64,000 bases of DNA from Streptomyces mirabilis (GCF_018310535.1 NZ_CP074102.1:1736001-1800000); one strand, 5' to 3'; numbered from the stretch's first letter, positions 45,657 to 54,624 are shown. Notes: a model not told the origin generated them from the letters alone. A program made the numbers and translations.

Positions 45657-46885
45657 CGTCCGCCGACCGAACTCCGGTGCGCGTCGGGGTGTTCGGCCTG
45701 CTCGGCTCCGGCAACCTCGGCAACGACGGCTCGCTCGAAGCCGTCCTCGGATACCTCCGCGCCGACCACCCGGAGGCGGTCGTGGACGCCCTGTGCGGCG
45801 GGCCCGAGGCCGTGACGGCCCGGTTCGGGATCCCCGCCACACGGATGCACTGGAACCGCGCCGAGTACCGGACCGCGTCACGTGCGGGCGCGATCGCGGC
45901 CAAGGGGCTCGGCAAACTCGTCGACGTCTTCCGCACCGCCGCCTGGGTGCGCCGGCACGACGTGGTGATCGTGCCGGGCATGGGCGTCCTGGAGGCCACA
46001 CTGCCGCTGCGGCCGTGGGGCTTTCCGTACTCGCTGTTCCTGCTCTGCGCGAGCGGCCGGCTGCTGCGCACCCGGGTCGCGCTGGTCAGCGTCGGCGCCG
46101 CCGAGATCGGCAACCGGCCCACCCGGGCCCTGGTGCGCTGGTCGGGGCGGCTGGCCGCGTACCGGTCGTACCGGGACGCCCAGTCCCGCGACGCGATGCG
46201 GGCGATGGGCGTGGACACCGCGCGCGACGAGGTCTACCCGGACCTCGCGTTCGCCCTGCCGACGCCACGGGCGAGCGCGCCCTCGGCCCCGCCGGGCCCT
46301 GTCTGCGTCGGCGTCATGGACTTCCACGGCGGCAACGACGATCGCGCCCGGGCCGAGGAGATATACCGGCGCTACCTCGACGGGACGGTCCGGTTCGTCC
46401 GCGCGCTGGTCGAGGAGGGCAGGGCTGTCCGGCTGCTCACCGGTGACGAGTGCGACGCGTCGGTGGTCGCCTCGATCCTCGACGCGGTGGATTCACCGCT
46501 GGTCACCGCTGCCGAGCCGTCCTCACTGGCCGACCTGATGAAGGAGATGGCGGCTGCCGACACCGTGGTGGCGATCCGTTACCACAACCTGATCTGCGCG
46601 CTGAAGACCGGTACGCCGGTGCTCGCTCTCTGCTACGCGGCGAAGAGCGACGCGCTCATGGCGGAGATGGGCCTCGGCGCGTACTGCCACCCGGCGCGCG
46701 AGGTCGACGCCGACCGACTGCTCGAGCAGTTCCGTGCGCTGGAGAAGCGTTCGGCCGAGCTGCGGCAGACCCTCACCGAGCGGAACCTGGCCGCCGCCCG
46801 GCAACTCGAGCACCAGTTCAACTCCTTGACCGCGGCCCTGTTCCCGGCGACCGACCACGCCCACACCTTGCGGAAGGCTCCATGA
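45653..46885 (+). CDS. Polysaccharide pyruvyl transferase family protein
   Basis: A 410-residue CsaB/WcaK-type enzyme that puts a pyruvate ketal on a sugar using phosphoenolpyruvate. Landmarks are VFGLLGSGNLGNDGSLEAVL, VVIVPGMGVLE, GFPYSLFLLCA, and the C-terminal VVAIRYHNLICALKTGTPVLALCYAAKSDALM, which holds the conserved His and donor-binding residues. Pyruvyl groups would add negative charge to the polymer. Four-base overlaps join it to both neighbours. Confidence 0.87.
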   Translation: MTSADRTPVRVGVFGLLGSGNLGNDGSLEAVLGYLRADHPEAVVDALCGGPEAVTARFGIPATRMHWNRAEYRTASRAGAIAAKGLGKLVDVFRTAAWVRRHDVVIVPGMGVLEATLPLRPWGFPYSLFLLCASGRLLRTRVALVSVGAAEIGNRPTRALVRWSGRLAAYRSYRDAQSRDAMRAMGVDTARDEVYPDLAFALPTPRASAPSAPPGPVCVGVMDFHGGNDDRARAEEIYRRYLDGTVRFVRALVEEGRAVRLLTGDECDASVVASILDAVDSPLVTAAEPSSLADLMKEMAAADTVVAIRYHNLICALKTGTPVLALCYAAKSDALMAEMGLGAYCHPAREVDADRLLEQFRALEKRSAELRQTLTERNLAAARQLEHQFNSLTAALFPATDHAHTLRKAP

Positions 46886-47433
46886 AGGCGACCGAAGTCC
46901 CGGAGATCACCGGCGCGTACCTCTTCGAGCCGACGCCGTACGCCGACGAGCGCGGCTTCTTCTGCCGCACGTTCGACGCCGACGTGGTCCGCTCGGTGGG
47001 CCTCGACCCGGACGCCTTCGTCCAGGACAGCCTGTCCCGCTCGGTCCGGGGCGTGCTGCGCGGCCTGCACCTGCGCTCCGGCGCAGGCGAGGCCAAGCTG
47101 GTGCGGTGCTCGTACGGGAGGATCTTCGACGTCGTCGTGGACCTGCGGCCGGACTCGCCGACATACCGGAACCGGGCCTTCTTCGAGCTGTCCGGCGAGA
47201 CGCAGGTGACCTTGTACATCCCGGCGGGGTGCGCGCACGGCTTCCAGGCGCTGACCGAGACCGCCGACACCTCGTACCGGATCGACCGCCCGCACGATCC
47301 GGCCGAGGACGTGACGATCGCCTTCGACGACCCCGAGCTCGCCATCCCCTGGCCGCTGCCGGTCACATCGATGTCCCAGCGGGACCGGGAGGCGCCGAGC
47401 CTCGCCAAGGTCCTGCAGCACAAGGAAAGTTGA
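46882..47433 (+). CDS. RmlC-like dTDP-sugar 3,5-epimerase (cupin)
   Basis: A 183-residue cupin with the RmlC layout: DERGFFCRTFD, QDSLSRSVRGVLRGLHLRSG, KLVRCSYGRIFDVVVDLR, YIPAGCAHGFQAL, TSYRIDRPHDPAEDVTIAFDDPELAIPWP. Catalytic His (in RGLH) and the Tyr (TSYRID) are in place. The locus has no rmlABD partners, so it probably acts on the keto sugar made by the coupled module rather than in rhamnose synthesis. It overlaps the pyruvyl transferase gene by four bases. Confidence 0.85.
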   Translation: MKATEVPEITGAYLFEPTPYADERGFFCRTFDADVVRSVGLDPDAFVQDSLSRSVRGVLRGLHLRSGAGEAKLVRCSYGRIFDVVVDLRPDSPTYRNRAFFELSGETQVTLYIPAGCAHGFQALTETADTSYRIDRPHDPAEDVTIAFDDPELAIPWPLPVTSMSQRDREAPSLAKVLQHKES

Positions 47434-47440
47434 GGTCGGC

Positions 47441-48775
47441 GTGCCCACCGAAGACACCGAAGAACTCCTTCTGCCCCGCTCGCGGGTGGCGAACGAGCGG
47501 CTGCACGCCATGATCCCCGGGGGCGCGCACACCTACGCCAAGGGCGACGACCAGTACCCCGAGAACCTGGCCCCGGTCATCAGCCACGGCCGCGGTGCCC
47601 ACGTGTGGGACATCGACGGCAACCGCTACGTCGAGTACGGCTCCGGCCTGCGGTCGGTCAGCCTCGGCCACGCCCACCCACGCGTGATCGAGGCGGTGCG
47701 GCGGGAACTCGACCGCGGCAGCAACTTCGTCCGGCCGTCCATCGTGGAGGTCGAAGCCGCGGAACGCTTCCTGGCCACGGTGCCGACGGCCGAGATGGTG
47801 AAGTTCGCGAAGAACGGCTCCGACGCCACCACCGCCGCGGTGCGCCTCGCCCGCGCCGCCACCGGGCGCCCGCGGGTGGCCATCTGCGCCGACCATCCGT
47901 TCTTCTCCGTCGACGACTGGTTCATCGGCACCACGCAGATGTCCGCCGGCATTCCGGCGGCGACCAACGAGCTCACCGTGGCGTTCCCTTACGGGGACCT
48001 GGCCGCCACGCAGGAGCTGCTCACCCGGTACCAGGACGAGGTCGCCTGCCTGATCCTGGAACCCGCCACCCACACCGAGCCGCCGCCCGGGTACCTCGCC
48101 GGCCTGCGCGAGCTGGCCGACCGGCACGGCTGCGTACTGATCTTCGATGAGATGATCACCGGCTTCCGCTGGTCCGAGGCGGGCGCCCAGGGCCTGTACG
48201 GCGTCGTCCCCGACCTCTCCACGTTCGGCAAGGCGCTGGGCAACGGATTCGCCGTCTCCGCGCTGGCCGGGCGGCGCGATCTGATGGAGCGGGGCGGGCT
48301 GCGTCACTCCGGAGACCGGGTGTTCCTGCTGTCCACCACGCACGGTGCGGAAACACACTCCCTGGCAGCAGCGATGGCCGTGCAGACCACCTACATCGAG
48401 GAGGGCGTCACCGCGCGGCTGCACGCCCTGGGCGAGCGGCTGACCGCCGGTGTCCGCGACGCCGCGGCCGCCATGGGCGTCGGCGACCACGTCGTCGTCC
48501 GGGGCCGGGCCAGCAACCTGGTCTTCGCCACCCTCGACGAGAACCTGCGGCCGTCGCAGCGGTACCGCACCCTGTTCCTGCGCCGACTCCTCGCGGGCGG
48601 GGTGCTGGCCCCGTCGTTCGTGGTGAGCAGCGCGCTCGACGACGCCGACATCGATCACACCGTCGACGTGGTGGCCCAGGCATGTGCGGTGTACCGGAAG
48701 GCACTGGACGCCGCTGACCCCACCCCCTGGCTGGCCGGACGACCGGTGAAGCCCGTATTCCGCCGCCGGGCGTGA
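47441..48775 (+). CDS. PLP-dependent aminotransferase/aminomutase (GSA-AT-like), sugar locus type
   Basis: A 444-residue class III PLP enzyme. It has IPGGAHTYAKGDDQYPENLAP, VWDIDGNRYVEYGSGLRSVSLGH, FAKNGSDATTAAVRLARAATG, LIFDEMITGFRWSEAGAQ and the Schiff-base lysine in STFGKALGNGF. It resembles glutamate-1-semialdehyde aminomutase, but position at the end of a polysaccharide operon argues for transamination of a keto sugar. It starts at GTG 47441, seven bases after the epimerase gene, and is the last gene of the operon. Confidence 0.85.
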   Translation: MPTEDTEELLLPRSRVANERLHAMIPGGAHTYAKGDDQYPENLAPVISHGRGAHVWDIDGNRYVEYGSGLRSVSLGHAHPRVIEAVRRELDRGSNFVRPSIVEVEAAERFLATVPTAEMVKFAKNGSDATTAAVRLARAATGRPRVAICADHPFFSVDDWFIGTTQMSAGIPAATNELTVAFPYGDLAATQELLTRYQDEVACLILEPATHTEPPPGYLAGLRELADRHGCVLIFDEMITGFRWSEAGAQGLYGVVPDLSTFGKALGNGFAVSALAGRRDLMERGGLRHSGDRVFLLSTTHGAETHSLAAAMAVQTTYIEEGVTARLHALGERLTAGVRDAAAAMGVGDHVVVRGRASNLVFATLDENLRPSQRYRTLFLRRLLAGGVLAPSFVVSSALDDADIDHTVDVVAQACAVYRKALDAADPTPWLAGRPVKPVFRRRA

Positions 48776-48782
48776 CGTGACG

Positions 48783-49463
48783 TCAGAGACGCTCCCGCCG
48801 ACCGGCGTCGGCCATCCGATCGACCAGCCGGTCAGCCATCCGGTCGACCAGCCACGCGGTCGCCGGTATCACCGCCAGCGCGGTGCACCAGCCGCCGAGG
48901 ACGTCGGTCGGGTAGTGCGCGCCCAGGGCGACCTGCGCCCAGCCCATGACGGCGCCGGCAACCAGCGCCGCGGCGAGCACGAGTATCGTGTCGGCCGTCC
49001 TGCCGAGGCCGAGCCGGCCGGTCGCGAGCAACGCCACCACGAGGGCGAGCGCGGTGGCGAAGGCGGTGTGCCCGCTCGGGTAGGACAGGTTCCCGTCGTG
49101 GATGGTGCGTCCCACCAGGGACTTGAGCAGCGTCGCCGTCCCCACGGCCATGCCGACGCCGGCCACGACGAGCACCGCCGCGCGAGGACGCCGAAGCAGC
49201 AGGCAGCCCGTCACGGCGGCCACGACCAACGTCGCCGCCCCCACGGGCTCCCCCAAGAAGTCCATGACCAGAGCGACGTGCCGCCACGGCGGCCGCACAC
49301 CGTCCACCGCCGCCGAGATCCGCGCGTCCACCATGCTGGGCCTGCTGTCGTCGGCATACAGGGCCCCGAGCGCGACGACCACCAGCGCGGCGAGGGCCGC
49401 AATCGGCCCGAGCCGCACGCGCAGCGATGGGGGCAGCACCGCGGGCGCCGACCGGCCGGTCAC
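48783..49463 (-). CDS. PAP2 superfamily phosphatase
   Basis: A 226-residue membrane phosphatase with five to six TM segments and all three acid-phosphatase motifs: KSLVGRTIH, YPSGHT and GWAQVALGAHYPTDVLGG. Members hydrolyse lipid phosphates such as undecaprenyl diphosphate. Its position, converging with the polysaccharide operon with only seven bases between stops, hints at carrier-lipid recycling for that pathway, but it has its own strand and promoter. The C-terminus carries a duplicated LVDRMAD from a 24-bp repeat (48811-48853). Confidence 0.87.
   Translation of the reverse strand: MTGRSAPAVLPPSLRVRLGPIAALAALVVVALGALYADDSRPSMVDARISAAVDGVRPPWRHVALVMDFLGEPVGAATLVVAAVTGCLLLRRPRAAVLVVAGVGMAVGTATLLKSLVGRTIHDGNLSYPSGHTAFATALALVVALLATGRLGLGRTADTILVLAAALVAGAVMGWAQVALGAHYPTDVLGGWCTALAVIPATAWLVDRMADRLVDRMADAGRRERL
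48811..48853 (-). repeat. 24-bp direct repeat in the 3' end of the PAP2 gene
   Basis: GCCATCCGATCGACCAGCC at 48811 is repeated with one change at 48835, giving the duplicated LVDRMAD in the protein tail. It is in frame and probably came from slippage. Confidence 0.7.
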
Positions 49464-49534
49464 ACGCCCACCGCGTCCGGTCGACCTGAGGTGCTTTGCT
49501 CATGCCCGCGCCGGCGACCGCGCCCCACGACGGC

Positions 49535-49654
49535 GGGGCGTTGTTTCCGGACGACTCCAGTGACCGTAAGTCCGGCCACGCCACGGCCTATGTGTCCCGT
49601 CAGTACCTCGGCTCCCGCGGGCAGGCCGGAAACGGCGTGGTCGCGGCCACGACC
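49535..49654 (+). mobile_element. IS701-like transposase remnant
   Basis: About 37 codons read FPDDSSDRKSGHATAYVSRQ then YLGSRGQAGNGVVAATT. This matches the DDE region around the first catalytic aspartate of IS701-type transposases (DDSGDRK-G--TA-V-RQYLG). Everything before and after is missing or unrecognisable, and no inverted repeats were found. The surrounding gap 49464-50051 shows no other gene I can support. Confidence 0.55.
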
Positions 49655-50051
49655 GCCCGCGCCGCGCGCATCGCGTCTCGGGCTCTGGTCGCCGGCTGCC
49701 GCCACAACCCCAGCGGAAGCCCGCACACCGTCGCAGACCATCCGGCAGATGCGATGCACCTTCCCCCTCCCGTCGGGGCCGACGCCATGTCACCCGCCGC
49801 TACGGCGATGCCGCGCCCCCGAGAACTGCCCGCTGCCGCCCGCCGACATGCCTTCTGGTGCCAACTCCCCACCAACGAGCCCCCCGCCGTCCACTTGGCA
49901 CCCTAACCAACAACGCGGTCGCGGCAAACCGCCGTCGGAAAGTCCGCGTGTCAACACTCCTCGAATTTTGCTTCTGGATGGTTCTCCGCATCCACCTGTT
50001 GCATCCACCGGAAACAGGTCGAACCTATGCCCATTCCCGAGAAGCCACAGG

Positions 50052-51380
50052 TCAGACGGCCTGTCGGACCGGCTCAAGAATGGCGACGCACTCCACATGA
50101 TGCGTCATCGGGAAGAGATCGAACGCCCGCAGCGTCCGTACCTTGTACCCGCCGTCGCGGAAGTACCCGAGGTCGCGGGCGAGCGCCGCCGGGTCGCAGG
50201 CGACGTACGCGATGCGGCGGGCGCCCAGGGACGAGAGTTGCTCGACCGTCTTCTTGCCGGCGCCGGCGCGGGGCGGGTCGAGGACGATCAGGTCGACCTC
50301 GGTGATGCCGGTGCGCGGGAGGACCGACTCGACCTTGCCCTGTTCGATGCGGACCCGCTCGAAGGCGGTGAGGTTGTGCCGGGCGTCCTCGACCGCGCGC
50401 TTGCCGGACTCGATGCCGAGGACCGCGCCCTTGTCGCCGAGGCGGTCCGCGAGGGCGCCCGCGAAGAGGCCGACGCCGCAGTACAGGTCGAGCGCCATCT
50501 CGCCCTTGCGCGGCATCAGGCCCTGCATGACGGCCTTGACCAGGGTGTCGGCCGCCATCGGGTGGACCTGCCAGAAGCCGCCGCTGCCGACACGGTACGT
50601 ACGGCCGTCGGCCCGCTCGCGCACGAACGCGCGGCCGTGGACGCGGTGGATGCCGCCGTCGTGCTCCTCGACGCGCATCACGGAGACGGGCTTGTCGAGC
50701 TCCACGAGGGGCAGTCGGGCGCCGGGGCGGGGCTCCAGGATGACCATGCGGTCCTGGGAGCCGGTCGCGGCGATCGCGTCGACCGAGGCCATGCCGGACC
50801 AGTCGCGCTCCTCGATACCGAGTTCGCTCACGCCCGGCGCCGCGATCATGCAGTGCTCGATCGGCTCGACCTCGTGCGAGCGGTGGCGGCGCAGTCCGGC
50901 GTTGCCGTCCGCGTCCACGGCGTACTGCACACGCGTGCGCCAGGCCGGGACCTCGCCGGCGGGCAGCTTGTCGCCCTCGGCGGGCATCACCGTGCCGTCC
51001 CAGCCCGCCTCCTCGGGCGTGAGGCCCGCGAGCCGCTGCAGCTGCTCGGCGATGACCTCGCCCTTGAGGCGGCGCTGCGCGCCCGGCTTGGCGTGCTGCC
51101 AGTCGCAGCCGCCGCAGCGGCCGGGTCCCGCGTAGGGGCAGGGGGCTTCGACGCGGTCCTTGGACGCCGAGAGGATCGTCACCGCGTCCGCGCGCAGGAA
51201 GCGCGCGCCCTCCTCGCCCTCCGTGACACGCGCGACGACGCGCTCGCCGGGCAGGGCGTGCCGGACGAAGAGGACCTGGCCCTCGGCCGAACGGGCGATG
51301 CAGTGCCCGCCATGGGCCACGGGGCCGATCTCGACCTCGTACTCCTCCCCCACCAGCGATTTCTTCGGTTCTGCCTGCAT
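50052..51380 (-). CDS. TRAM-domain class I SAM-dependent RNA (uracil-C5) methyltransferase
   Basis: A 442-residue TrmA/RlmD-type enzyme. An N-terminal TRAM domain (VGEEYEVEIGPVAHGGHCIAR) binds RNA. Cysteines in CPYAGPGRCGGCDWQH plus EHCMI can hold a 4Fe-4S cluster. The methylase core has ALDLYCGVGLFAGALADR, VDLIVLDPPRAGAGKK, and the nucleophile cysteine in YVACDPAALARDL. It methylates a uracil C5 in rRNA or tRNA. The ATG at 51380 (MQAEPKKSL) fits; the frame is open 22 codons upstream. It lies downstream of the KimA-like gene on the same strand, 139 bases away. Confidence 0.88.
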   Translation of the reverse strand: MQAEPKKSLVGEEYEVEIGPVAHGGHCIARSAEGQVLFVRHALPGERVVARVTEGEEGARFLRADAVTILSASKDRVEAPCPYAGPGRCGGCDWQHAKPGAQRRLKGEVIAEQLQRLAGLTPEEAGWDGTVMPAEGDKLPAGEVPAWRTRVQYAVDADGNAGLRRHRSHEVEPIEHCMIAAPGVSELGIEERDWSGMASVDAIAATGSQDRMVILEPRPGARLPLVELDKPVSVMRVEEHDGGIHRVHGRAFVRERADGRTYRVGSGGFWQVHPMAADTLVKAVMQGLMPRKGEMALDLYCGVGLFAGALADRLGDKGAVLGIESGKRAVEDARHNLTAFERVRIEQGKVESVLPRTGITEVDLIVLDPPRAGAGKKTVEQLSSLGARRIAYVACDPAALARDLGYFRDGGYKVRTLRAFDLFPMTHHVECVAILEPVRQAV

Positions 51381-51519
51381 GGCGGGGTGACTCCAGATGC
51401 GAAAGGGGATGAGGAAGGGGTCGCGGAACCGCGAACGGCCGGACAACAGCCCACCAGTCTACGTGGACGTTGCCCGGCCGCTCACCACAAGGCCGTCGGC
51501 CCCTGCGGTCGCAAGGCCG

Positions 51520-53571
51520 TCAGCCCTTGGCGTTCGAGGACTCCTTCGGGCGCTCCTCCGCCGGACCCCGGCGCACCGCACCCGGCGCGTTCCACTCCTG
51601 CCGCTTACGGGCCCGGTTCCTCGCGACCTCCGAGGACTCCAGCTGGTAGGGCACCGAGGTGACCATCACACCGGGTGTGAACAGCAGCCGGCCCTTGAGC
51701 CGCAGCGCGCTCTGGTTGTGCAGCAGATGCTCGTACCAGTGGCCGACCACGTACTCGGGGATGATGACCGAGACCGCGTCGCGCGGGGACTCCCGGCGCA
51801 GGCCCTTCACGTACTCGATGACGGGCCGGGTGATCTCGCGGTACGGCGAGTCGAGGACCTTCAGCGGTACGTCGATGCCGCGCCGCTCCCACTCCTCGCG
51901 CAGTGCCTTGGTCTCGGCCGGGTCGACGTTGACGCTGAGCGCCTCGAGGGTGTCGGAGCGCATCAGCTTGGCGTAGGCGAGGGCCCGCAGGGTCGGGCGG
52001 TGGATCTTGGAGATCAGGACCACCGAGTGGACCCGGGAGGGGCGGACACTGTCGTCGGAGGGCCCCTCGGGGGCGGCGATCTCCTCGGCGACGCGGTCGT
52101 AGTGCTTACGGATCGCGCTCATCGTCGCGTAGAAGATCACCATGCCGAGCAGGGCGACCCAGGCGCCGTGCGTGAACTTGGTGACGAGGACGACGACCAG
52201 CACCAGGCCGGTGAAGAAGGCGCCGAAGGCGTTGATCGCGCGAGAGCGGAACATGTGGCTGCGCTTGGCCGGGTCCTTCTCGGTGCGCAGGTGGCGGTTC
52301 CAGTGCCGGACCATGCCGGTCTGGCTGAGCGTGAAGGAGACGAAGACGCCGACGATGTAGAGCTGGATCAGCCGGGTCGAGTCGGCGCCGTAGATGACGA
52401 CCAGGAGCGTGGCCGCGCCCGCGAGCAGGACGATGCCGTTCGAGAAGGCGAGGCGGTCGCCGCGGGTGTGCAGCTGGCGCGGCAGATAGCGGTCCTGGGC
52501 GAGGATCGAGCCGAGCAGCGGGAAGCCGTTGTACGCGGTGTTGGCCGCGAGGAACAGGACCAGCGCGGTGGCGGCGGCGAGCACGATGAACAGGAAGCTG
52601 CCCTTGCCGAAGACCGCCTCGGCGACCTGAGAGATCACCGGGTTCTGGACGTAGCCGGAGCCGATCGGGACGCCGTTGTGGATCAGGTCGGTGGCTGGGT
52701 TCTCGGCCATCCGGACCTTGGTCGACATGGCCAGGGCGATGATGCCGCAGAACATGGTGACGGCCAGCAGGCCCATCGCCGCGAGAGTGGTCGCGGCGTT
52801 CTTCGACTTGGGTTTGCGGAAGGCGGGGACGCCGTTGGAGATGGCCTCGACGCCGGTGAGCGCCGCGCAGCCGGAGGAGAAGGCGCGCAGCAGCAGGAAG
52901 ACGAGCGCGAAGCCCGCGAGCCCCTGGTGCTCGGCCTTGATGTGGTAGTCGGCGGTCGGGGCGCGCATGGTGTCGTTCAGGACGAGCCCACGGAAGGCGC
53001 CCCACGCGATCATGATGAAGACGCCCGCGACGAAGACGTACGTCGGAATCGCGAAGAGCTTTCCGGACTCCTTCACTCCGCGCAGGTTCATCAGCGTGAG
53101 CAGCACGATGACGACGACGGCGCACAGCACCTTGTGCTCGACGACGAAGGGGATGGCGGAGCCGAGGTTCTCGATGCCGGACGAGATCGACACGGCGACG
53201 GTGAGGACGTAGTCGACGAGCAGCGCGCTGGCGACGGTGAGGCCGGCCCTGGGGCCGAGGTTGGTGTTGGCCACCTCGTAGTCGCCGCCACCACTGGGGT
53301 AGGCGTGCACGTTCTGTCGGTAGGAAGCGACCACCGTGAACATCAGCACGACGACCGCGAGCGCGATCCAGGGGCTGAAGTGGTAGGCCGACACGCCCGC
53401 GATGGAGAGGACCAGAAGCACTTCCCCGGGTGCGTAGGCCACGGAGGAGAGCGGGTCGGATGCGAAGACGGGGAGTGCGATGCGCTTCGGCAGGAGGGTT
53501 TCCCCGAGCCGATCACTGCGCAGTGCGCGCCCGATCAGGATCCGTTTGGGCACGTCGGTCAGTTTGGACAC
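51520..53571 (-). CDS. KimA/KUP-like APC-family potassium transporter
   Basis: A 683-residue membrane protein with about twelve TM segments and a 190-residue cytoplasmic tail. Recognisable blocks shared with Bacillus KimA (YdaO) are ASDPLSSVAYAPGEVLLVL, YPSGGGDYEVANTNLG, LLVDYVLTVAVSISSG, LLRAFSSGCAALTGVEAISNGVPAF, GDRLAFSNGIVLL and, in the tail, HLLHNQSALRLKGRLLF. KimA imports potassium with protons. Placement beside TrkA-type and KdpDE genes supports a potassium role. The GTG at 53571 is the only suitable start; a TACGAT box seven bases upstream suggests a leaderless transcript. Confidence 0.82.
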   Translation of the reverse strand: MSKLTDVPKRILIGRALRSDRLGETLLPKRIALPVFASDPLSSVAYAPGEVLLVLSIAGVSAYHFSPWIALAVVVLMFTVVASYRQNVHAYPSGGGDYEVANTNLGPRAGLTVASALLVDYVLTVAVSISSGIENLGSAIPFVVEHKVLCAVVVIVLLTLMNLRGVKESGKLFAIPTYVFVAGVFIMIAWGAFRGLVLNDTMRAPTADYHIKAEHQGLAGFALVFLLLRAFSSGCAALTGVEAISNGVPAFRKPKSKNAATTLAAMGLLAVTMFCGIIALAMSTKVRMAENPATDLIHNGVPIGSGYVQNPVISQVAEAVFGKGSFLFIVLAAATALVLFLAANTAYNGFPLLGSILAQDRYLPRQLHTRGDRLAFSNGIVLLAGAATLLVVIYGADSTRLIQLYIVGVFVSFTLSQTGMVRHWNRHLRTEKDPAKRSHMFRSRAINAFGAFFTGLVLVVVLVTKFTHGAWVALLGMVIFYATMSAIRKHYDRVAEEIAAPEGPSDDSVRPSRVHSVVLISKIHRPTLRALAYAKLMRSDTLEALSVNVDPAETKALREEWERRGIDVPLKVLDSPYREITRPVIEYVKGLRRESPRDAVSVIIPEYVVGHWYEHLLHNQSALRLKGRLLFTPGVMVTSVPYQLESSEVARNRARKRQEWNAPGAVRRGPAEERPKESSNAKG

Positions 53572-53578
53572 GCAGAGG

Positions 53579-53584
53579 ATCGTA
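53579..53584 (-). promoter_or_regulatory. Candidate -10 box for a leaderless KimA-like transcript
   Basis: On the minus strand TACGAT (53584-53579) ends seven bases before the GTG start, so transcription would begin at the start codon. No strong -35 box stands 16-18 bases upstream (GGCGAC only). A GTTCGAAC palindrome (53588-53595) abuts it. Confidence 0.3.
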
Positions 53585-53730
53585 AGCGTTCGAACGGGGG
53601 GTCGCCCACCCGCCGCTCGACATCTGCTCTCCGAGTGAAAACGGGGAGGGGCCCCGTTGCGGATTCCGCGGCCCCGCACTTCCGCATGTCTATATGACAA
53701 AGCCCCTGTTTATCCCACTATGGAGGTTCC

Positions 53731-53826
53731 ATGCACGCGACCGCTGAGCTCATCGGCGCCACCGCAGGACTCGTCTGCCTCGGAATCCTGACTCTTCTCA
53801 GCGTGCGCAGCTTCAATCGCCGCTGA
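53731..53826 (+). CDS. 31-residue predicted single-pass membrane protein
   Basis: A 31-codon ORF with GGAGG five bases before its ATG: a short N-terminus (MHATAEL), one hydrophobic helix (about residues 8-24, IGATAGLVCLGILTLLSV) and a basic tail (RSFNRR). It lies between the divergent KimA-like and TrkA genes, 126 bases ahead of trkA on the same strand. Size and form recall small transporter accessory peptides such as KdpF, but there is no sequence match to it. Partner and function are unknown. Confidence 0.55.
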   Translation: MHATAELIGATAGLVCLGILTLLSVRSFNRR

Positions 53827-53952
53827 TCGCCGGGAACGCGCAGGCGAACGTGCACAGGGGTGCCCCTGATCGACCGCGCGTGTGTAGCTTGGGCGGCGGT
53901 CTGAGACCCTGTTTAGCCTGAGCCGTAACCATTTACATTCGGAAGGACGGTC

Positions 53953-54624
53953 GTGCACATCGTCATCATGGGCTGCGGAAGAGTGGGTTCCGCTCTGGCC
54001 CAGACCCTGGAGCAACAGGGGCACACGGTCGCTGTGATCGATCAGGACCCCACCGCCTTCCGACGACTGGGCTCCGGCTTCGGCGGCCGTCGTGTCACCG
54101 GAGTCGGCTTCGACCAGGACACCCTGCGCGAAGCGGGTATCGAGGAGGCCGGCGCCTTCGCCGCCGTTTCCAGCGGTGACAACTCGAACATCATCGCCGC
54201 CCGGGTGGCCCGCGAGATGTTCGGCATCGAGAACGTCGCGGCGCGGATCTACGACCCGCGCCGCGCCGAGGTCTACCAGCGCCTGGGCATCCCGACCGTC
54301 GCCACCGTCCGCTGGACGGCCGACCAGATGCTGCGGCGGCTGCTCCCCTCGGGTGCCGAGCCGCTGTGGCGCGACCCCACCGGCGGGGTGCAGCTCGCCG
54401 AGGTACACGCCTCCGCCGCCTGGGTCGGCCACAAGATCAGCCGCCTCCAGGACGAGACCGGGGTGCGTGTGGCCTTCCTCACGCGGCTGGGCGAGGCGAT
54501 CCTGCCCACCTCGCAGACGGTGCTGCAGGAGGGCGACCTCGTGCACGTGATGATGCGCACGAACGACGTCGAGAAGGTCGAGGCGTCGTTCGCCGAGGGC
54601 CCCGAAGAGGAGAGCGGTCACTGA
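53953..54624 (+). CDS. TrkA-family (CeoB-like) potassium uptake regulatory subunit
   Basis: A 223-residue cytoplasmic RCK protein. The N-terminal Rossmann domain (MGCGRVGSALAQTLEQQGHT, VIDQDPTAF, AVSSGDNSNIIAARVARE) binds NAD(H) or ATP. The C-terminal TrkA-C domain is about residues 140-213 (GGVQLAEVHASAAWVGHKIS). It gates a TrkH/Ktr-type potassium channel, absent from the window unless it serves the KimA-like transporter. The GTG start has GGAAGGACGG upstream. It shares one base with the second trkA-like gene. Confidence 0.88.
   Translation: MHIVIMGCGRVGSALAQTLEQQGHTVAVIDQDPTAFRRLGSGFGGRRVTGVGFDQDTLREAGIEEAGAFAAVSSGDNSNIIAARVAREMFGIENVAARIYDPRRAEVYQRLGIPTVATVRWTADQMLRRLLPSGAEPLWRDPTGGVQLAEVHASAAWVGHKISRLQDETGVRVAFLTRLGEAILPTSQTVLQEGDLVHVMMRTNDVEKVEASFAEGPEEESGH

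Noticed and set aside
46882..47433. rhamnose pathway rmlC
   Set aside because: No rmlA, rmlB or rmlD is in the locus, and the nucleotidyltransferase present is cytidylyltransferase-like.
47441..48775. hemL (glutamate-1-semialdehyde aminomutase of haem synthesis)
   Set aside because: Operon context is entirely sugar metabolism and no haem genes are near; class III aminotransferases of this look are common in polysaccharide loci.
48777..51662. 961-codon plus-strand open frame over PAP2 and the RNA methyltransferase
   Set aside because: Translation is compositionally biased and motif-free, while the minus strand encodes two well-recognised proteins there.
53588..53595. GTTCGAAC as an SOS (LexA) box
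   Set aside because: The actinobacterial LexA box has four bases between half-sites (TCGAAC-N4-GTTCGA); this palindrome has none.
53572..53730. c-di-AMP (ydaO) riboswitch upstream of the KimA-like gene
   Set aside because: The conserved ydaO core sequence is not visible, the space is short, and a -10 box directly before the GTG suggests no leader.
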